Counted from the stretch's first letter, positions 24,881-33,971 are shown. The stretch: 64,000 nt of DNA from Schauerella fraxinea (GCA_030849945.1 JAVDKK010000003.1:496001-560000), one strand, 5' to 3'. The notes: generated from the sequence alone by a model not told the origin. Numbers and translations: made by a program.

Positions 24881-26758
24881 ATGCGCAAGAATCATGTGTT
24901 GATCGCGCTGTTCGTCGTCGTGCTGGCCGTGTTGCCCATGACGACGGCCACGCCTGAGTTCTGGATCACCCAACTCAATTACATCGGCCTGGCCAGTCTG
25001 GTCGTGCTGGGCCTCGTGCTGCTTACCGGCGTGGGCGGCTTGACCTCATTCGGTCAGGCGGCTTTCGTGGGCGTGGGCGCCTACACCACGGCGTGGCTTA
25101 CCACCCAATATGGCGTGTCGCCGTGGTTGGCGCTCGTCGCCGGCTTGGTGCTTACCGCATTGATCGCCTTTACGTTGGGCGCAATCACATTGCGCCTGTC
25201 GGGCCATTACCTGCCCTTGGGCACTATCGCCTGGAGCTTGTCGCTCTTCTATCTGTTCGGCAATATGGAAGCGCTGGGCAAGCACGATGGGATCGCCGGC
25301 ATCGCACCGCTCACGTTTTTCGGCTGGTCGCTCAGCGGCGGGCGCAACATGTATTACCTGATCTGGGTACTGGTGTTGCTGGCCGTGTGGGCCACGCACA
25401 ACCTGCTCGATTCGCGCCCCGGACGCGCCATCCGTGCCCTCAAGAGCGGCGCCGGCATGGCCGAATCGATGGGCGTAAACACCGCTGCCTACAAGATCAT
25501 CATCTTTGTGTACGCGGCCCTGTTGGCGTGTGTATCGGGCTGGTTGTACGCGCACATGCAGCGTGCCGTCAGCCCGAGTCCGTTCGGTCTGAATTACGGC
25601 ATCGAATATCTGTTCATGGCGGTCGTGGGCGGCGCCGGTTATGTGTGGGGCGCGTTGCTGGGCTCGGCCGTGATTCTGATCCTGAAGGATCAGATCCAGA
25701 ACTGGATGCCGCGCTTGTTCAATACCGATGCCAACTTCGAATTGATCGTATTCGGCGTGATGCTGGTGCTGGTGCTGCAATATGCGCGCGATGGGCTGTG
25801 GCCGATCTTGAGCGGGCTCTTCCGTCGCCTGACCGGTGGCGCAGGCTCGCGCCGCAATGCGCCCGCGCCGCCCGAGGCGCCGGCATTGCCCAAGCGTGAA
25901 CGCGATGCGCCTACCGAACATGTGCTTGAAGTGGATGCCATTCGCAAGGAGTTTGGCGGACTGGTGGCGGTCAACGACATCAGCTTCAATGTGCGCACGG
26001 GCGAGATCGTGGGCTTGATCGGCCCCAACGGGGCGGGGAAAAGCACCACGTTCAATTTGATCACCGGCGTCTTGCCCGCCACGCGCGGCCAGGTGCGGTT
26101 TCGCGGGCAACGCATCGATGGTTTGAGTGCGCGAGCGATTGCCAAGCAAGGCGTGGGGCGCACGTTCCAGCATGTGCAACTGCTGCCCGGCATGTCCGTC
26201 ATTGAAAACGTGGCCTTGGGCGCGCATCTGCGCACCGAGGTGGGGGTGGCGGCCGGTGCGTTGCATACCGACCGCGCCCGCGAAGCGCAGTTGCTGCACG
26301 AAGCCGCGCGCCAACTGCAGCGTGTGGGGTTGGGCGATTATCTATACGAGCAGGCGGGCAACCTCGCCTTGGGTCAGCAGCGCATTCTCGAAATCGCACG
26401 TGCCTTGGCTACCGATCCCGTGTTGCTGCTGCTTGACGAGCCGGCCGCCGGCCTGCGCTACAAGGAAAAGCAGGATCTGGCCCGCGTGCTGTCGCAACTG
26501 CGTGAAGAGGGCATGAGTATTCTGCTGGTCGAACACGATATGGATTTCGTGATGCGCCTTACCAATCATCTGGTGGTGATGGATTTCGGCACCAAGCTCG
26601 CCGAAGGCGTACCGGCCGAGGTGCAACGCAATCCGGCCGTGCTGGAAGCGTATCTGGGCGGTATCGACGAAGACATGCCCGGCACGTTGCCGCAGTCGGC
26701 AACGCCAGCCGCGCCTGTCGCGCCCGCACATCCTGCCAACGCTACCGGAGTCGCCTGA
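24881..26758 (+). CDS. Fused LivM-type permease and LivG-type ATPase (cluster 1)
   Basis: Residues 1 to about 310 form a LivM-like permease with eight or more helices (GLASLVVLGLVLLTGVGGLTSFGQAAFVG; RAIRALKSGAGMAESMGVN). A Pro/Ala-rich linker (about 320-345) joins it to a LivG-like ABC ATPase with Walker A GPNGAGKST near residue 382, a signature of the form LALGQQRILEIARAL, and Walker B LLLLDEPAAGL. An Ala/Pro tail of about 25 residues closes the protein. Fusion of these subunits is known in Burkholderiales transporters. The stop shares one base with the livF start (TGATG). Confidence 0.93.
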   Translation: MRKNHVLIALFVVVLAVLPMTTATPEFWITQLNYIGLASLVVLGLVLLTGVGGLTSFGQAAFVGVGAYTTAWLTTQYGVSPWLALVAGLVLTALIAFTLGAITLRLSGHYLPLGTIAWSLSLFYLFGNMEALGKHDGIAGIAPLTFFGWSLSGGRNMYYLIWVLVLLAVWATHNLLDSRPGRAIRALKSGAGMAESMGVNTAAYKIIIFVYAALLACVSGWLYAHMQRAVSPSPFGLNYGIEYLFMAVVGGAGYVWGALLGSAVILILKDQIQNWMPRLFNTDANFELIVFGVMLVLVLQYARDGLWPILSGLFRRLTGGAGSRRNAPAPPEAPALPKRERDAPTEHVLEVDAIRKEFGGLVAVNDISFNVRTGEIVGLIGPNGAGKSTTFNLITGVLPATRGQVRFRGQRIDGLSARAIAKQGVGRTFQHVQLLPGMSVIENVALGAHLRTEVGVAAGALHTDRAREAQLLHEAARQLQRVGLGDYLYEQAGNLALGQQRILEIARALATDPVLLLLDEPAAGLRYKEKQDLARVLSQLREEGMSILLVEHDMDFVMRLTNHLVVMDFGTKLAEGVPAEVQRNPAVLEAYLGGIDEDMPGTLPQSATPAAPVAPAHPANATGVA

Positions 26759-27513
26759 TGACGACGCAAACCATTCTTGAAGTGCGGGATCTGGCGGCGC
26801 GCTACGGCAAAGTCGGGGCGCTATCGGGCGCCACGCTGTCGGTCGCGCCCGGCAGCATCGTCACGGTGATCGGCGCCAACGGCGCAGGTAAGTCCACGAT
26901 GCTCAACGCCATCATGGGCGCCTTGCCGCAAACGGGTCATGCGACGGGCCAGGTCACGTACGACGGCCAGGATATTTCCGGGTGGAGCGTCGAGCGTCGT
27001 GTCGGCGTCGGCCTGTCGCTCGTGCCCGAGCGCCGCGAGTTGTTCGGCAGCATGTCCGTGGAAGACAACCTCTTGCTGGGCGGCTTCCGTCGCTATCGCG
27101 CTCGCGAATCCGGCTGGCGCGAAACCATGCAGGACGTGTTTGAGCTGTTTCCCCGGTTGCGGGAGCGGCGCGCGCAGCAGGCCGGTACGTTGTCGGGCGG
27201 CGAGCGACAAATGCTGGCCGTGGGCCGCGCCTTGATGGCCAAGCCGCGCGTGCTGATGCTGGACGAACCCAGCTTGGGTCTCGCGCCGCGCATCGTGCGC
27301 GAGATCTTCCATATCGTGTCGCAATTGCGTCAGACGGGCGTGGCCATCCTGCTGGTCGAGCAGAATGCACGCGCCGCACTGCAAGTGGCCGATCACGGCT
27401 ATGTGCTGGAAACCGGAGAAGTGATATTGTCCGGTCCGGCAAATGAGCTGGCGGGCAATCCGCGCGTGATCGAGAGCTATCTGGGGCTGGGTAAGCAACA
27501 GGAAGCCGCGTGA
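26758..27513 (+). CDS. LivF-type ABC transporter ATPase (cluster 1)
   Basis: This 251-residue second ATPase of the transporter has Walker A GANGAGKST, signature LSGGERQMLAVGRAL, Walker B VLMLDEPSLGLAP and the H-loop region replaced by VEQN, as is normal in LivF proteins. It forms an asymmetric pair with the ATPase part of the preceding fusion. It is the last gene of cluster 1 and is followed by a terminator at 27573. Confidence 0.95.
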   Translation: MTTQTILEVRDLAARYGKVGALSGATLSVAPGSIVTVIGANGAGKSTMLNAIMGALPQTGHATGQVTYDGQDISGWSVERRVGVGLSLVPERRELFGSMSVEDNLLLGGFRRYRARESGWRETMQDVFELFPRLRERRAQQAGTLSGGERQMLAVGRALMAKPRVLMLDEPSLGLAPRIVREIFHIVSQLRQTGVAILLVEQNARAALQVADHGYVLETGEVILSGPANELAGNPRVIESYLGLGKQQEAA

Positions 27514-27572
27514 TCGTCCACGCATAGCGTGCACGGTCGCGTGTGGTTCGCGCGTACCCACCTGATCCCCTG

Positions 27573-27600
27573 ACAGGCGCCAACGGCGCCTGTTTTGTTT
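27573..27600 (+). terminator. Intrinsic terminator after liv cluster 1
   Basis: ACAGGCGCC (27573-27581), loop AAC, GGCGCCTGT (27585-27593), then TTTGTTT. The same 9-bp stem occurs again at 29184-29205 on the far side of the next gene. Confidence 0.75.
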
Positions 27601-27615
27601 TCTGTATGGAATGTG

Positions 27616-29103
27616 ATGTTCAACGGCTCGATGCGTCCACAAGCGGCGCTGTGCACGATCGCGGTGATGGCGGCTTTGGTGGGTTCGGAAGCGGTTGCGG
27701 CCGAACATGATGGCGAGCCGGCCTCTGCAGCAGCGCAGTCGCAACCACGGGCGCAGTCGCCTTCACCACCGCAGTCGCCGTCACCACCACAGCCACCGTC
27801 ACCATCCCAGCCGCCGTCACAAGCCAGCATTGCCCCGCGTGCCGGAACGACGCCACTTCTACAGGCCGACGTCATCACCCGTCCGCCTTGGTTGCCGGCG
27901 CTGTATTGGTATGACATCGATCCGGACGGCTGGTCCCCAGCCGAAGTCGAACGCATTCTGCATGACGCGGGCAACCCCGCGCCGGACGCGCAATATGCGA
28001 TCGCTGTGCTGGTGGAAGACGGCCGCTATGTGCGGCAGGATTTGCCGCAAGCACAGCGACGCTATCGCGCCGCCGCCGAGCAGGGCCATGCGGGCGCGCA
28101 GGCGTCGTTGGCGCGCATGCTGCTCAATGGTTGGGGCGGGGCGAAGGATCCTGCCGAGGCACGTCTTTGGAATGCTCGTGCGGCCGAGCAGGGGCAACGG
28201 CGGGCGCTCTTCAATGCGGCCCAGTTGAGCCGAGGCGAGCCGGGCGCCGTGCGCGATCGGGCCGGGGAACTGGCCTTGATCGAGCAGGCGGCAAAAGCAG
28301 GCTTGCCGCAGGGCGCTCTCGAAGCCGCTCGCCGACTGCGTCACGCCAAGGCACCTGACGATCGTGCCCAGGCCTGGACCTGGTTGCTGCGCGCAGCCGA
28401 TGCAGGTTTTCCGCCGGCCTTGATGGAACTCGATCGCTGGTGCAACGACGATCCCGAGGTGCAAGGGTGTGCATCGCGTGCGGGCGACGCCTTGCTGAAT
28501 GCCGCGAAAGCAGACTATCCGCCAGCGCAACGCTGGTTGGGGCTGCGCTTCTGGGACTCGCGCAGGCCACCCACGACGTGGTCGTATGCATTATGGAAGC
28601 AGATCTACGATCGCGATCCCGATAACCCTGTGCTGAGCAATAATCGGCCGGAAGGCGCCAGGTGGTTGACGCGTGCCGCACAAAATGGCGATGGCTTGGC
28701 GCTGTACAACCTGGGCGTCCTGGCCACCGAGCAAAAGGAGCGCGCGCCGTATTTCAAAGCCGAGTACCGGGCGCTCCCTATCGATGCCGTGCGCAGTTGT
28801 TATTTCTTCGCGGCGCAAGCCGAGCAGATTCCAGAAGCGATGATGGGCCTGGTGCTCACGTATCGCGATACCGGCGAGGACGATCGTTTTACCGCTGCCG
28901 AGCGCGAGACGCTTACGAATTACTGGGTAGGCAAGGTGGGTGAACTGGGTGCGTTCGAAAGCCGCGATGCCTGGCGGATGACGTACTCGGATTGGCGCTC
29001 GCATGTCGGCACACCGGAGCCTGCATTTCTGCGCCGCGGCATCAGCGGTCGCGATACCTGCAGATTGGATCCGCTACCGGGGGCGGCGCTGGACGATCGA
29101 TGA
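27616..29103 (+). CDS. Secreted Sel1-like repeat protein with a Pro/Ser-rich spacer
   Basis: I do not recognise a named family for the whole 495-residue protein. It has a probable signal peptide (about residues 6-30, ending AVAA), then a low-complexity Ser/Pro/Gln segment (about 40-75), then several Sel1/TPR-like helical repeats (AVLVEDGRYVRQDLPQAQRRY; AAEQGHAGAQASLARMLLNG; AAQNGDGLALYNLGVLA). Such repeats usually form protein-binding scaffolds. Upstream ATG choices fall close to or inside the terminator, so 27616 (or 27631) is preferred; neither has a strong Shine-Dalgarno. It sits alone between two convergent transporter operons, so a periplasmic adaptor role is only a guess. Confidence 0.75.
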   Translation: MFNGSMRPQAALCTIAVMAALVGSEAVAAEHDGEPASAAAQSQPRAQSPSPPQSPSPPQPPSPSQPPSQASIAPRAGTTPLLQADVITRPPWLPALYWYDIDPDGWSPAEVERILHDAGNPAPDAQYAIAVLVEDGRYVRQDLPQAQRRYRAAAEQGHAGAQASLARMLLNGWGGAKDPAEARLWNARAAEQGQRRALFNAAQLSRGEPGAVRDRAGELALIEQAAKAGLPQGALEAARRLRHAKAPDDRAQAWTWLLRAADAGFPPALMELDRWCNDDPEVQGCASRAGDALLNAAKADYPPAQRWLGLRFWDSRRPPTTWSYALWKQIYDRDPDNPVLSNNRPEGARWLTRAAQNGDGLALYNLGVLATEQKERAPYFKAEYRALPIDAVRSCYFFAAQAEQIPEAMMGLVLTYRDTGEDDRFTAAERETLTNYWVGKVGELGAFESRDAWRMTYSDWRSHVGTPEPAFLRRGISGRDTCRLDPLPGAALDDR

Positions 29104-29183
29104 AAACGCGGCAATCACGCTGATGATCGGCGTGTGCGTTATCCGGACTGTACCTATTTCCGATTGCATCGGTCTCAATGGCA

Positions 29184-29205
29184 ACAGGCGCCCGAGGGCG
29201 CCTGT
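29184..29205. terminator. Hairpin between the Sel1 gene and liv cluster 2
   Basis: ACAGGCGCC (29184-29192), loop CGAG, GGCGCCTGT (29197-29205). There is no clear T-run on either strand, so termination may be weak. The stem is identical to that at 27573. Confidence 0.5.
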
Positions 29206-29236
29206 GGATGCGGGGCATGCGTTGAATGTCGTGCGG

Positions 29237-30229
29237 CTAAGCCGGACGTGTCGCCGCCTGGCGGCGCCGGTCGATCAGTGCGCCGATCTCGCCCACGATG
29301 CCGCGGCGGAAGGCCATCACGCAGATGATGAAGATCAGTCCGATCACGATCGTGACCGATTCGCCCAAGCCTGCGAACCACTCCACACCGGTCATGCGCG
29401 CCAAGGCAACACCCATGTCGCCCACTTTGTTCTCAAGCAGAACGACCACGAAAGCGCCCAAGACAGGGCCGGTCAAGGTGCCCAGGCCACCGATCAGCGT
29501 CATCAGGATCACAAGCCCCGACATCTGCCAGGTGGCGTCCGACAGCGTGGCCGAGACGAACACCAGCGTCTTGGCGCTGCCTGCCAATCCGGCCAGCGCG
29601 GCCGACAGCACGAACGCGAGCAGCTTGAAGCGTTCGACGTCATAGCCCAGCGAGACGGTGCGCGGTTCGTTTTCCCGTAGCGCCTTCAAGACCTGACCGA
29701 ACGGCGAGTTGACCGTGCGCCAGATAATGAAAAAGCCCAGAGCGAAAATGCCGAGCACGACGTAGTAGAGATTGAGGTCGCGGCTCAGATCGATAAAGCC
29801 CAGCAAGGTGCCGCGCGGGACGCCTTGCAACCCATCTTCGCCGCCCGTGAAGCGCGCCTGCAGAAAGAAGAAGAACACCATCTGCGACAGCGCCAGCGTG
29901 ATCATCGCGAAATAAATGCCGCTGCGCCGAATGGCGACTGCGCCCATGACCAAACCCAGCAAGGCCGCTGCGCCTACGCCGGCCAGCAGGCCGAGTTCGG
30001 TGGGCAGCCCCCAGATTTTGATCGCGTGCCCGGTCACGTAGGCCGCTGTGCCGAGAAAGGCCGCATGACCGAAAGAGAGCAGGCCGGTGAACCCCAGCAG
30101 CAGATTGAATGCGCAGGCGAAAAGCGCATAGCACAGGACCTTCATGACGAAGATGGGGTACACGCCGACAAAGGGCAGAATCGCCACGATGACGGCGAAT
30201 GCCAGATAACCGAGAGCGTGACGTTTCAT
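29237..30229 (-). CDS. LivM-type ABC permease (cluster 2)
   Basis: This 330-residue integral membrane protein has the LivM N-terminal core (FNLLLGFTGLLSFGHAAFLG), a middle insertion GEDGLQGVPRG, and the coupling loop LKALRENEPRTVSLGYD. It ends in a basic tail. It is the last gene of the minus-strand cluster 2 and overlaps livH by four bases. Confidence 0.94.
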   Translation of the reverse strand: MKRHALGYLAFAVIVAILPFVGVYPIFVMKVLCYALFACAFNLLLGFTGLLSFGHAAFLGTAAYVTGHAIKIWGLPTELGLLAGVGAAALLGLVMGAVAIRRSGIYFAMITLALSQMVFFFFLQARFTGGEDGLQGVPRGTLLGFIDLSRDLNLYYVVLGIFALGFFIIWRTVNSPFGQVLKALRENEPRTVSLGYDVERFKLLAFVLSAALAGLAGSAKTLVFVSATLSDATWQMSGLVILMTLIGGLGTLTGPVLGAFVVVLLENKVGDMGVALARMTGVEWFAGLGESVTIVIGLIFIICVMAFRRGIVGEIGALIDRRRQAATRPA

Positions 30230-31113
30230 TTTTCTTTTCCGAACAAGCCGGCCGGACGAATGAGCAGCACGATCGCCATGATGATGAAGACCACGGTGCT
30301 GGAGGCTTCAGGCCAGAACACTTTGGTCATCCCCTCGACCACGCCCAGGCCCAAGCCGGTCACGATGGCGCCCAGGATCGAGCCCATGCCGCCGATGACG
30401 ACCACGGCAAACACGACGATGATGAGGTTGGAGCCCATGAGCGGGGAGATCTGCAGAACGGGAGCCGCGAGCACCCCCGCAAAACCTGCCAACCCCACAC
30501 CGAACCCGTAGGTGAGCATGACCATGCGCGGCACGTTGACCCCAAACGCTTCGACGAGCTTGGGATTTTCGGTGCCGGCGCGCAGCAATGCGCCCAGCCG
30601 CGTGCGTTCGATCACGAACCAGGTGATCAGACACACCGTGACCGAGGCCACCACTACCCATGCGCGATAGTTGGGCAGCACCATGAAACCGAGATTGGTG
30701 GCGCCGCGCAGCAACTCCGGCGTGGGATAGGGTTGCCCCGACACACCGAAGAAGCTACGGAACACGCCCTCGATCAGGAGCGTGAGCCCGAAGGTAAGCA
30801 GAAGCCCATACAAGTGATCGAGCTTGTAGATATGCCGCATCAACAGCCGTTCGATGATGATGCCGAATATCCCGACGACGATGGGCGCGAGCACCAGCAT
30901 CACCCAGTAGTTCAAGCCCAGGTAGGTCAACCCCAGCCATGCCACGAAGGCGCCCATCATGTACAACGCGCCATGCGCGAAGTTGATGACGTTGAGCAGA
31001 CCGAAGATGACCGCCAGGCCGAGGGACAGCATGGCGTAGAAGGACCCGTTGACCAGGCCCAGCAGCAACTGTCCCAACAGCGCCGGCAGTGGAATGCCGA
31101 AGAGTTCAGTCAT
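30226..31113 (-). CDS. LivH-type ABC permease (cluster 2)
   Basis: The 295-residue permease begins with LLLGLVNGSFYAMLSLGLAVIF and INFAHGALYMMGAF, both classic LivH motifs, and has the coupling loop LLRAGTENPKLVEAFGVN. It lies three bases downstream of the binding-protein gene and overlaps livM by four bases. Confidence 0.94.
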   Translation of the reverse strand: MTELFGIPLPALLGQLLLGLVNGSFYAMLSLGLAVIFGLLNVINFAHGALYMMGAFVAWLGLTYLGLNYWVMLVLAPIVVGIFGIIIERLLMRHIYKLDHLYGLLLTFGLTLLIEGVFRSFFGVSGQPYPTPELLRGATNLGFMVLPNYRAWVVVASVTVCLITWFVIERTRLGALLRAGTENPKLVEAFGVNVPRMVMLTYGFGVGLAGFAGVLAAPVLQISPLMGSNLIIVVFAVVVIGGMGSILGAIVTGLGLGVVEGMTKVFWPEASSTVVFIIMAIVLLIRPAGLFGKEK

Positions 31114-31116
31114 GGA

Positions 31117-32334
31117 TCACTTCTTGACGAGTTTGCAGGTCGACTCGGAGAGTTTGGTGTAGACCTCGTCGCCAGGCAACGTGGCGATCGTCTTGTAGTA
31201 ATCCCACGGTCCCTTGGATTCGGCCGGCGTTTTCACCTGGAACAGGTACATGTCGTGCACCATCCGGCCGTCTTCACGCACCACGCCGCCCTTGGCGTAG
31301 AAGTCGTCGACCTTATTGCTGCGCATCCATTTCATCAGCGTATCGGCGTCGTCGGTGCCGGTGGCCTTGATCGCCTTCAGATAAAACGAGACGGCCGAAT
31401 AATCGGCAGCCTGAATGGACGACGGCTTGCGCTTCATCTTGTCTTCGAAGCGCTTGCTCCAGGCGCGCGCCTCGTCGCTTTGATCCCAGTACCAGCTATC
31501 GGTCAGATACAAGCCTTGCGTCGCTTGGAGTCCGAGCGAGTGCACATCGTTGATGAACACCAGCAGGCCGGCCATCTTCATGGTGGGCGTGATGCCGAAC
31601 TCGTTGGCGGCCTTGATCGAGTTGATCGTATCGCCGCCGGCGTTCGCCAGACCCAGGATCTGCGCCTTGGAACTTTGCGCTTGCAGCAGGAAGGATGAGA
31701 AGTCGGCGGTGGCGAGCGGGGCGCGCACGGTGCCCTTCACTTCGCCGCCGGCGGCCTTCACGACCGCTGCGGTATCGCGCTCGAGGGCGTGACCAAAGGC
31801 GTAGTCGGCGGTCAGGAAGAACCAGCTCTTGCCGCCGTTCTTCACCACAGCCGAGCCGGTACCGCGCGCAAGCGCCACGGTGTCGTACGCATAGTGGATG
31901 GTGTAAGGCGTGCACTGCGAATTGGTGAGGTCGGAGGCGCCGGCGCCGATCGGGAAGAAGGGCTTTTTCTTTTCGCCGGCAATGGCGGCCATGGCGAGGC
32001 CGGTGCTGGAGTTGGTGCCGCCTACCAGCATGTCCATGTTTTGCTGATCGAACCACTCGCGCGCCCGCGCCGAGGCGATGTCCGCCTTGTTTTGGTGGTC
32101 GGCGGTCAAGAGTTCGATTTTCTTGCCGTTGACTTCGCCGCCCGCATCTTCGATTGCCATGCGAATGGCTTCGATGCCGCCCCGGCCGTCGATATCGGAA
32201 TACACGCCGGAAAGATCGGAGATGAAGCCGATGCGGATGACGTCATTGGAAATGCCTTGCGCCTGCGTGGCCGCAAACGGCACGGCAGTGAGGCCGGCGA
32301 GCGCCAGCGCAGCAGTGATGGTATGCAACTTCAT
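31117..32334 (-). CDS. Branched-chain amino acid/amide-type binding protein (cluster 2)
   Basis: A signal peptide (about residues 1-24, ending ATQA) precedes a LivJ-family fold: VIRIGFISDLSGVYSDIDGRGG, VGGTNSSTGLAMAAIA and FFLTADYAFGHALERD. Total length is 405 residues. It resembles binding proteins annotated for aromatic acids or amides more than E. coli LivJ, but the ligand is not determinable here. It is clearly different from the cluster 1 binding protein. GAGGAG precedes the ATG by five bases. It lies between livF and livH in its operon, an order unlike cluster 1. Confidence 0.9.
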   Translation of the reverse strand: MKLHTITAALALAGLTAVPFAATQAQGISNDVIRIGFISDLSGVYSDIDGRGGIEAIRMAIEDAGGEVNGKKIELLTADHQNKADIASARAREWFDQQNMDMLVGGTNSSTGLAMAAIAGEKKKPFFPIGAGASDLTNSQCTPYTIHYAYDTVALARGTGSAVVKNGGKSWFFLTADYAFGHALERDTAAVVKAAGGEVKGTVRAPLATADFSSFLLQAQSSKAQILGLANAGGDTINSIKAANEFGITPTMKMAGLLVFINDVHSLGLQATQGLYLTDSWYWDQSDEARAWSKRFEDKMKRKPSSIQAADYSAVSFYLKAIKATGTDDADTLMKWMRSNKVDDFYAKGGVVREDGRMVHDMYLFQVKTPAESKGPWDYYKTIATLPGDEVYTKLSESTCKLVKK

Positions 32335-32361
32335 GTCTCGACTCCTCGTCTTTTTTTGATG

Positions 32362-32376
32362 CCGGGCTGAGCCCGG
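32362..32376 (-). other. Small hairpin in the livF-binding-protein gap
   Basis: CCGGGC and GCCCGG with a 3-base loop lie about 28 bases upstream of the binding-protein ATG in the 153-base gap after livF. There is no T-run. It may shield the downstream message end or simply be chance. Confidence 0.3.
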
Positions 32377-32487
32377 TTCTTGAATCCTGTTTACTGCCGA
32401 CTGCCTGACTGCTCAATCCGTCTTTCGGGCGGGGGAGCGGCGCGCACGCCTTGGACGATGACTGTCGCTCTCTCGCCAGCCGTGCGT

Positions 32488-33201
32488 TTACACGCCCAGC
32501 AACTCATTCAAGGTGTTCTGTTTTTCCGCCAATGCCGACGCATCGAAGTGTTCGACGATGCGGCCGTGCTCCATCACATAGAAGCGATCGGCCAGGGGGG
32601 CGGCAAAATGGAAGTTCTGCTCGACCATGACGATGGTGTAGCCGCGGCTCTTGAGCGTCTTGATCATGCGTGCCAGTGCCTGCACGATCACCGGCGCCAG
32701 GCCTTCCGAAATTTCGTCGAGCAGGAGCAGATTGGCGCCGGTGCGCAGAATGCGCGCAACCGCCAGCATCTGTTGTTCGCCACCGGACAAGCGAGTGCCT
32801 TGCGAATGGCGCCGCTCTTGCAGGTTGGGGAACATCTCGTAGATTTCGGACAGCGACATGCCGCCGCCCAACGCGCCCACGGGCGGGGGCAACAGCAGAT
32901 TTTCCTCGCACGACAGGCTGGAGAAAATGCCGCGTTCTTCAGGGCAATAACCGATGCCCAGATGCGCAATCTTGTAGGTGGGCAGGCCGATGCTTTCGGT
33001 GCCGTGAATGCAGACCGAGCCCTTGCGCGAGCCGGTCAGCCCGAGAATGGCGCGCAGCGTGGTTGTGCGGCCGGCGCCGTTGCGCCCGAGCAGGGTCACG
33101 ACTTCGCCGGGCGCGACGGTCAGATCCACGCCATGCAGGATGTGGGATTCCCCATACCAGGCTTGCAGGCCGCGAATCTGGAGAGCGGCGGTGGTCGTCA
33201 T
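32488..33201 (-). CDS. LivF-type ABC ATPase with Arg in place of the Walker A Lys (cluster 2)
   Basis: The 237-residue ATPase has signature RLSGGEQQMLAVARIL and Walker B LLLLDEISEGLAP, but its P-loop reads GRNGAGRTTT. The residue that normally is the phosphate-binding lysine (position 45) is arginine, encoded by a clear CGC codon. In most ABC ATPases that lysine is needed for normal ATP hydrolysis. Its partner LivG has a normal P-loop, so the transporter would have one canonical and one altered site. I have a memory of similar Arg-type LivF proteins in related bacteria but could not check it. The start overlaps the livG stop by four bases. Confidence 0.93.
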   Translation of the reverse strand: MTTTAALQIRGLQAWYGESHILHGVDLTVAPGEVVTLLGRNGAGRTTTLRAILGLTGSRKGSVCIHGTESIGLPTYKIAHLGIGYCPEERGIFSSLSCEENLLLPPPVGALGGGMSLSEIYEMFPNLQERRHSQGTRLSGGEQQMLAVARILRTGANLLLLDEISEGLAPVIVQALARMIKTLKSRGYTIVMVEQNFHFAAPLADRFYVMEHGRIVEHFDASALAEKQNTLNELLGV

Positions 33202-33971
33202 GCATGGGCCCCTTGCAAGGCGCCGTCGGTGGTGCCCATATAGGCTTCCATGACAGCGGGATTTTTGGAGACGCTGGCGTACGGCCCTTCGGCGAGCACG
33301 GCGCCGCGCGCAAGCACGGTAATCGTGTCGGCGATCGAGGACACCACGTTCATATTGTGTTCGACCATGAGGATGGTGCGCCCCACCGACACCCGCTTGA
33401 TCAGCTTGGTCACGCGGTCCACGTCTTCATGCCCCATGCCTTGCGTGGGTTCGTCGAGCAGCATGAGCTCCGGTTCCATGGCCATCGTGGTTGCGATCTC
33501 CAGCGCGCGCTTGCGGCCGTAGGGCAGATTGACGGTCATTTCTTCGGCGAACTCGGCGAGATCGACCGTTTCCAACAAGGCCCGGGCTGGCGCATCGAGA
33601 TGCTTCAGACGCAGATCGCTTTGCCAGAAGCGATAGGACAGGCCCGTGGCGCGCTGCAGACCGATACGCACGTTTTCCAGCACCGTGAGGTGGGGAAACA
33701 CCGCCGAAATCTGAAACGAGCGGATGATGCCGCGCCGCGCGATCTGGGCCGGGCGCTCGCCGGTGATATCGGCGCCGTTGAACAGGATCTGCCCACGCGT
33801 GGGCGTGAGAAATTTGGTCAATAGATTGAAGCAGGTTGTCTTGCCAGCCCCATTGGGACCGATCAAGGCATGGATCTGACCGCGCTTGACGTTCAGATCG
33901 ACATTATTGACCGCGACGAAACCACGAAACTCTTTGGTCAGGCCGCGCGTTTGCAGGATTGTCTCGTCCAT
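33198..33971 (-). CDS. LivG-type ABC ATPase (cluster 2)
   Basis: The first gene of cluster 2 encodes a 257-residue ATPase with Walker A GPNGAGKTTCFNLLT, signature LPYGRKRALEIATTMA and Walker B LMLLDEPTQGMGHED. The usual LivG insertion with the motif GIIRSFQISAVFPHLTVLENV is present. Its signature lacks the common GQQ, having GRKR, as some relatives do. The 149-base gap to nth should contain the cluster promoter. Confidence 0.94.
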   Translation of the reverse strand: MDETILQTRGLTKEFRGFVAVNNVDLNVKRGQIHALIGPNGAGKTTCFNLLTKFLTPTRGQILFNGADITGERPAQIARRGIIRSFQISAVFPHLTVLENVRIGLQRATGLSYRFWQSDLRLKHLDAPARALLETVDLAEFAEEMTVNLPYGRKRALEIATTMAMEPELMLLDEPTQGMGHEDVDRVTKLIKRVSVGRTILMVEHNMNVVSSIADTITVLARGAVLAEGPYASVSKNPAVMEAYMGTTDGALQGAHA

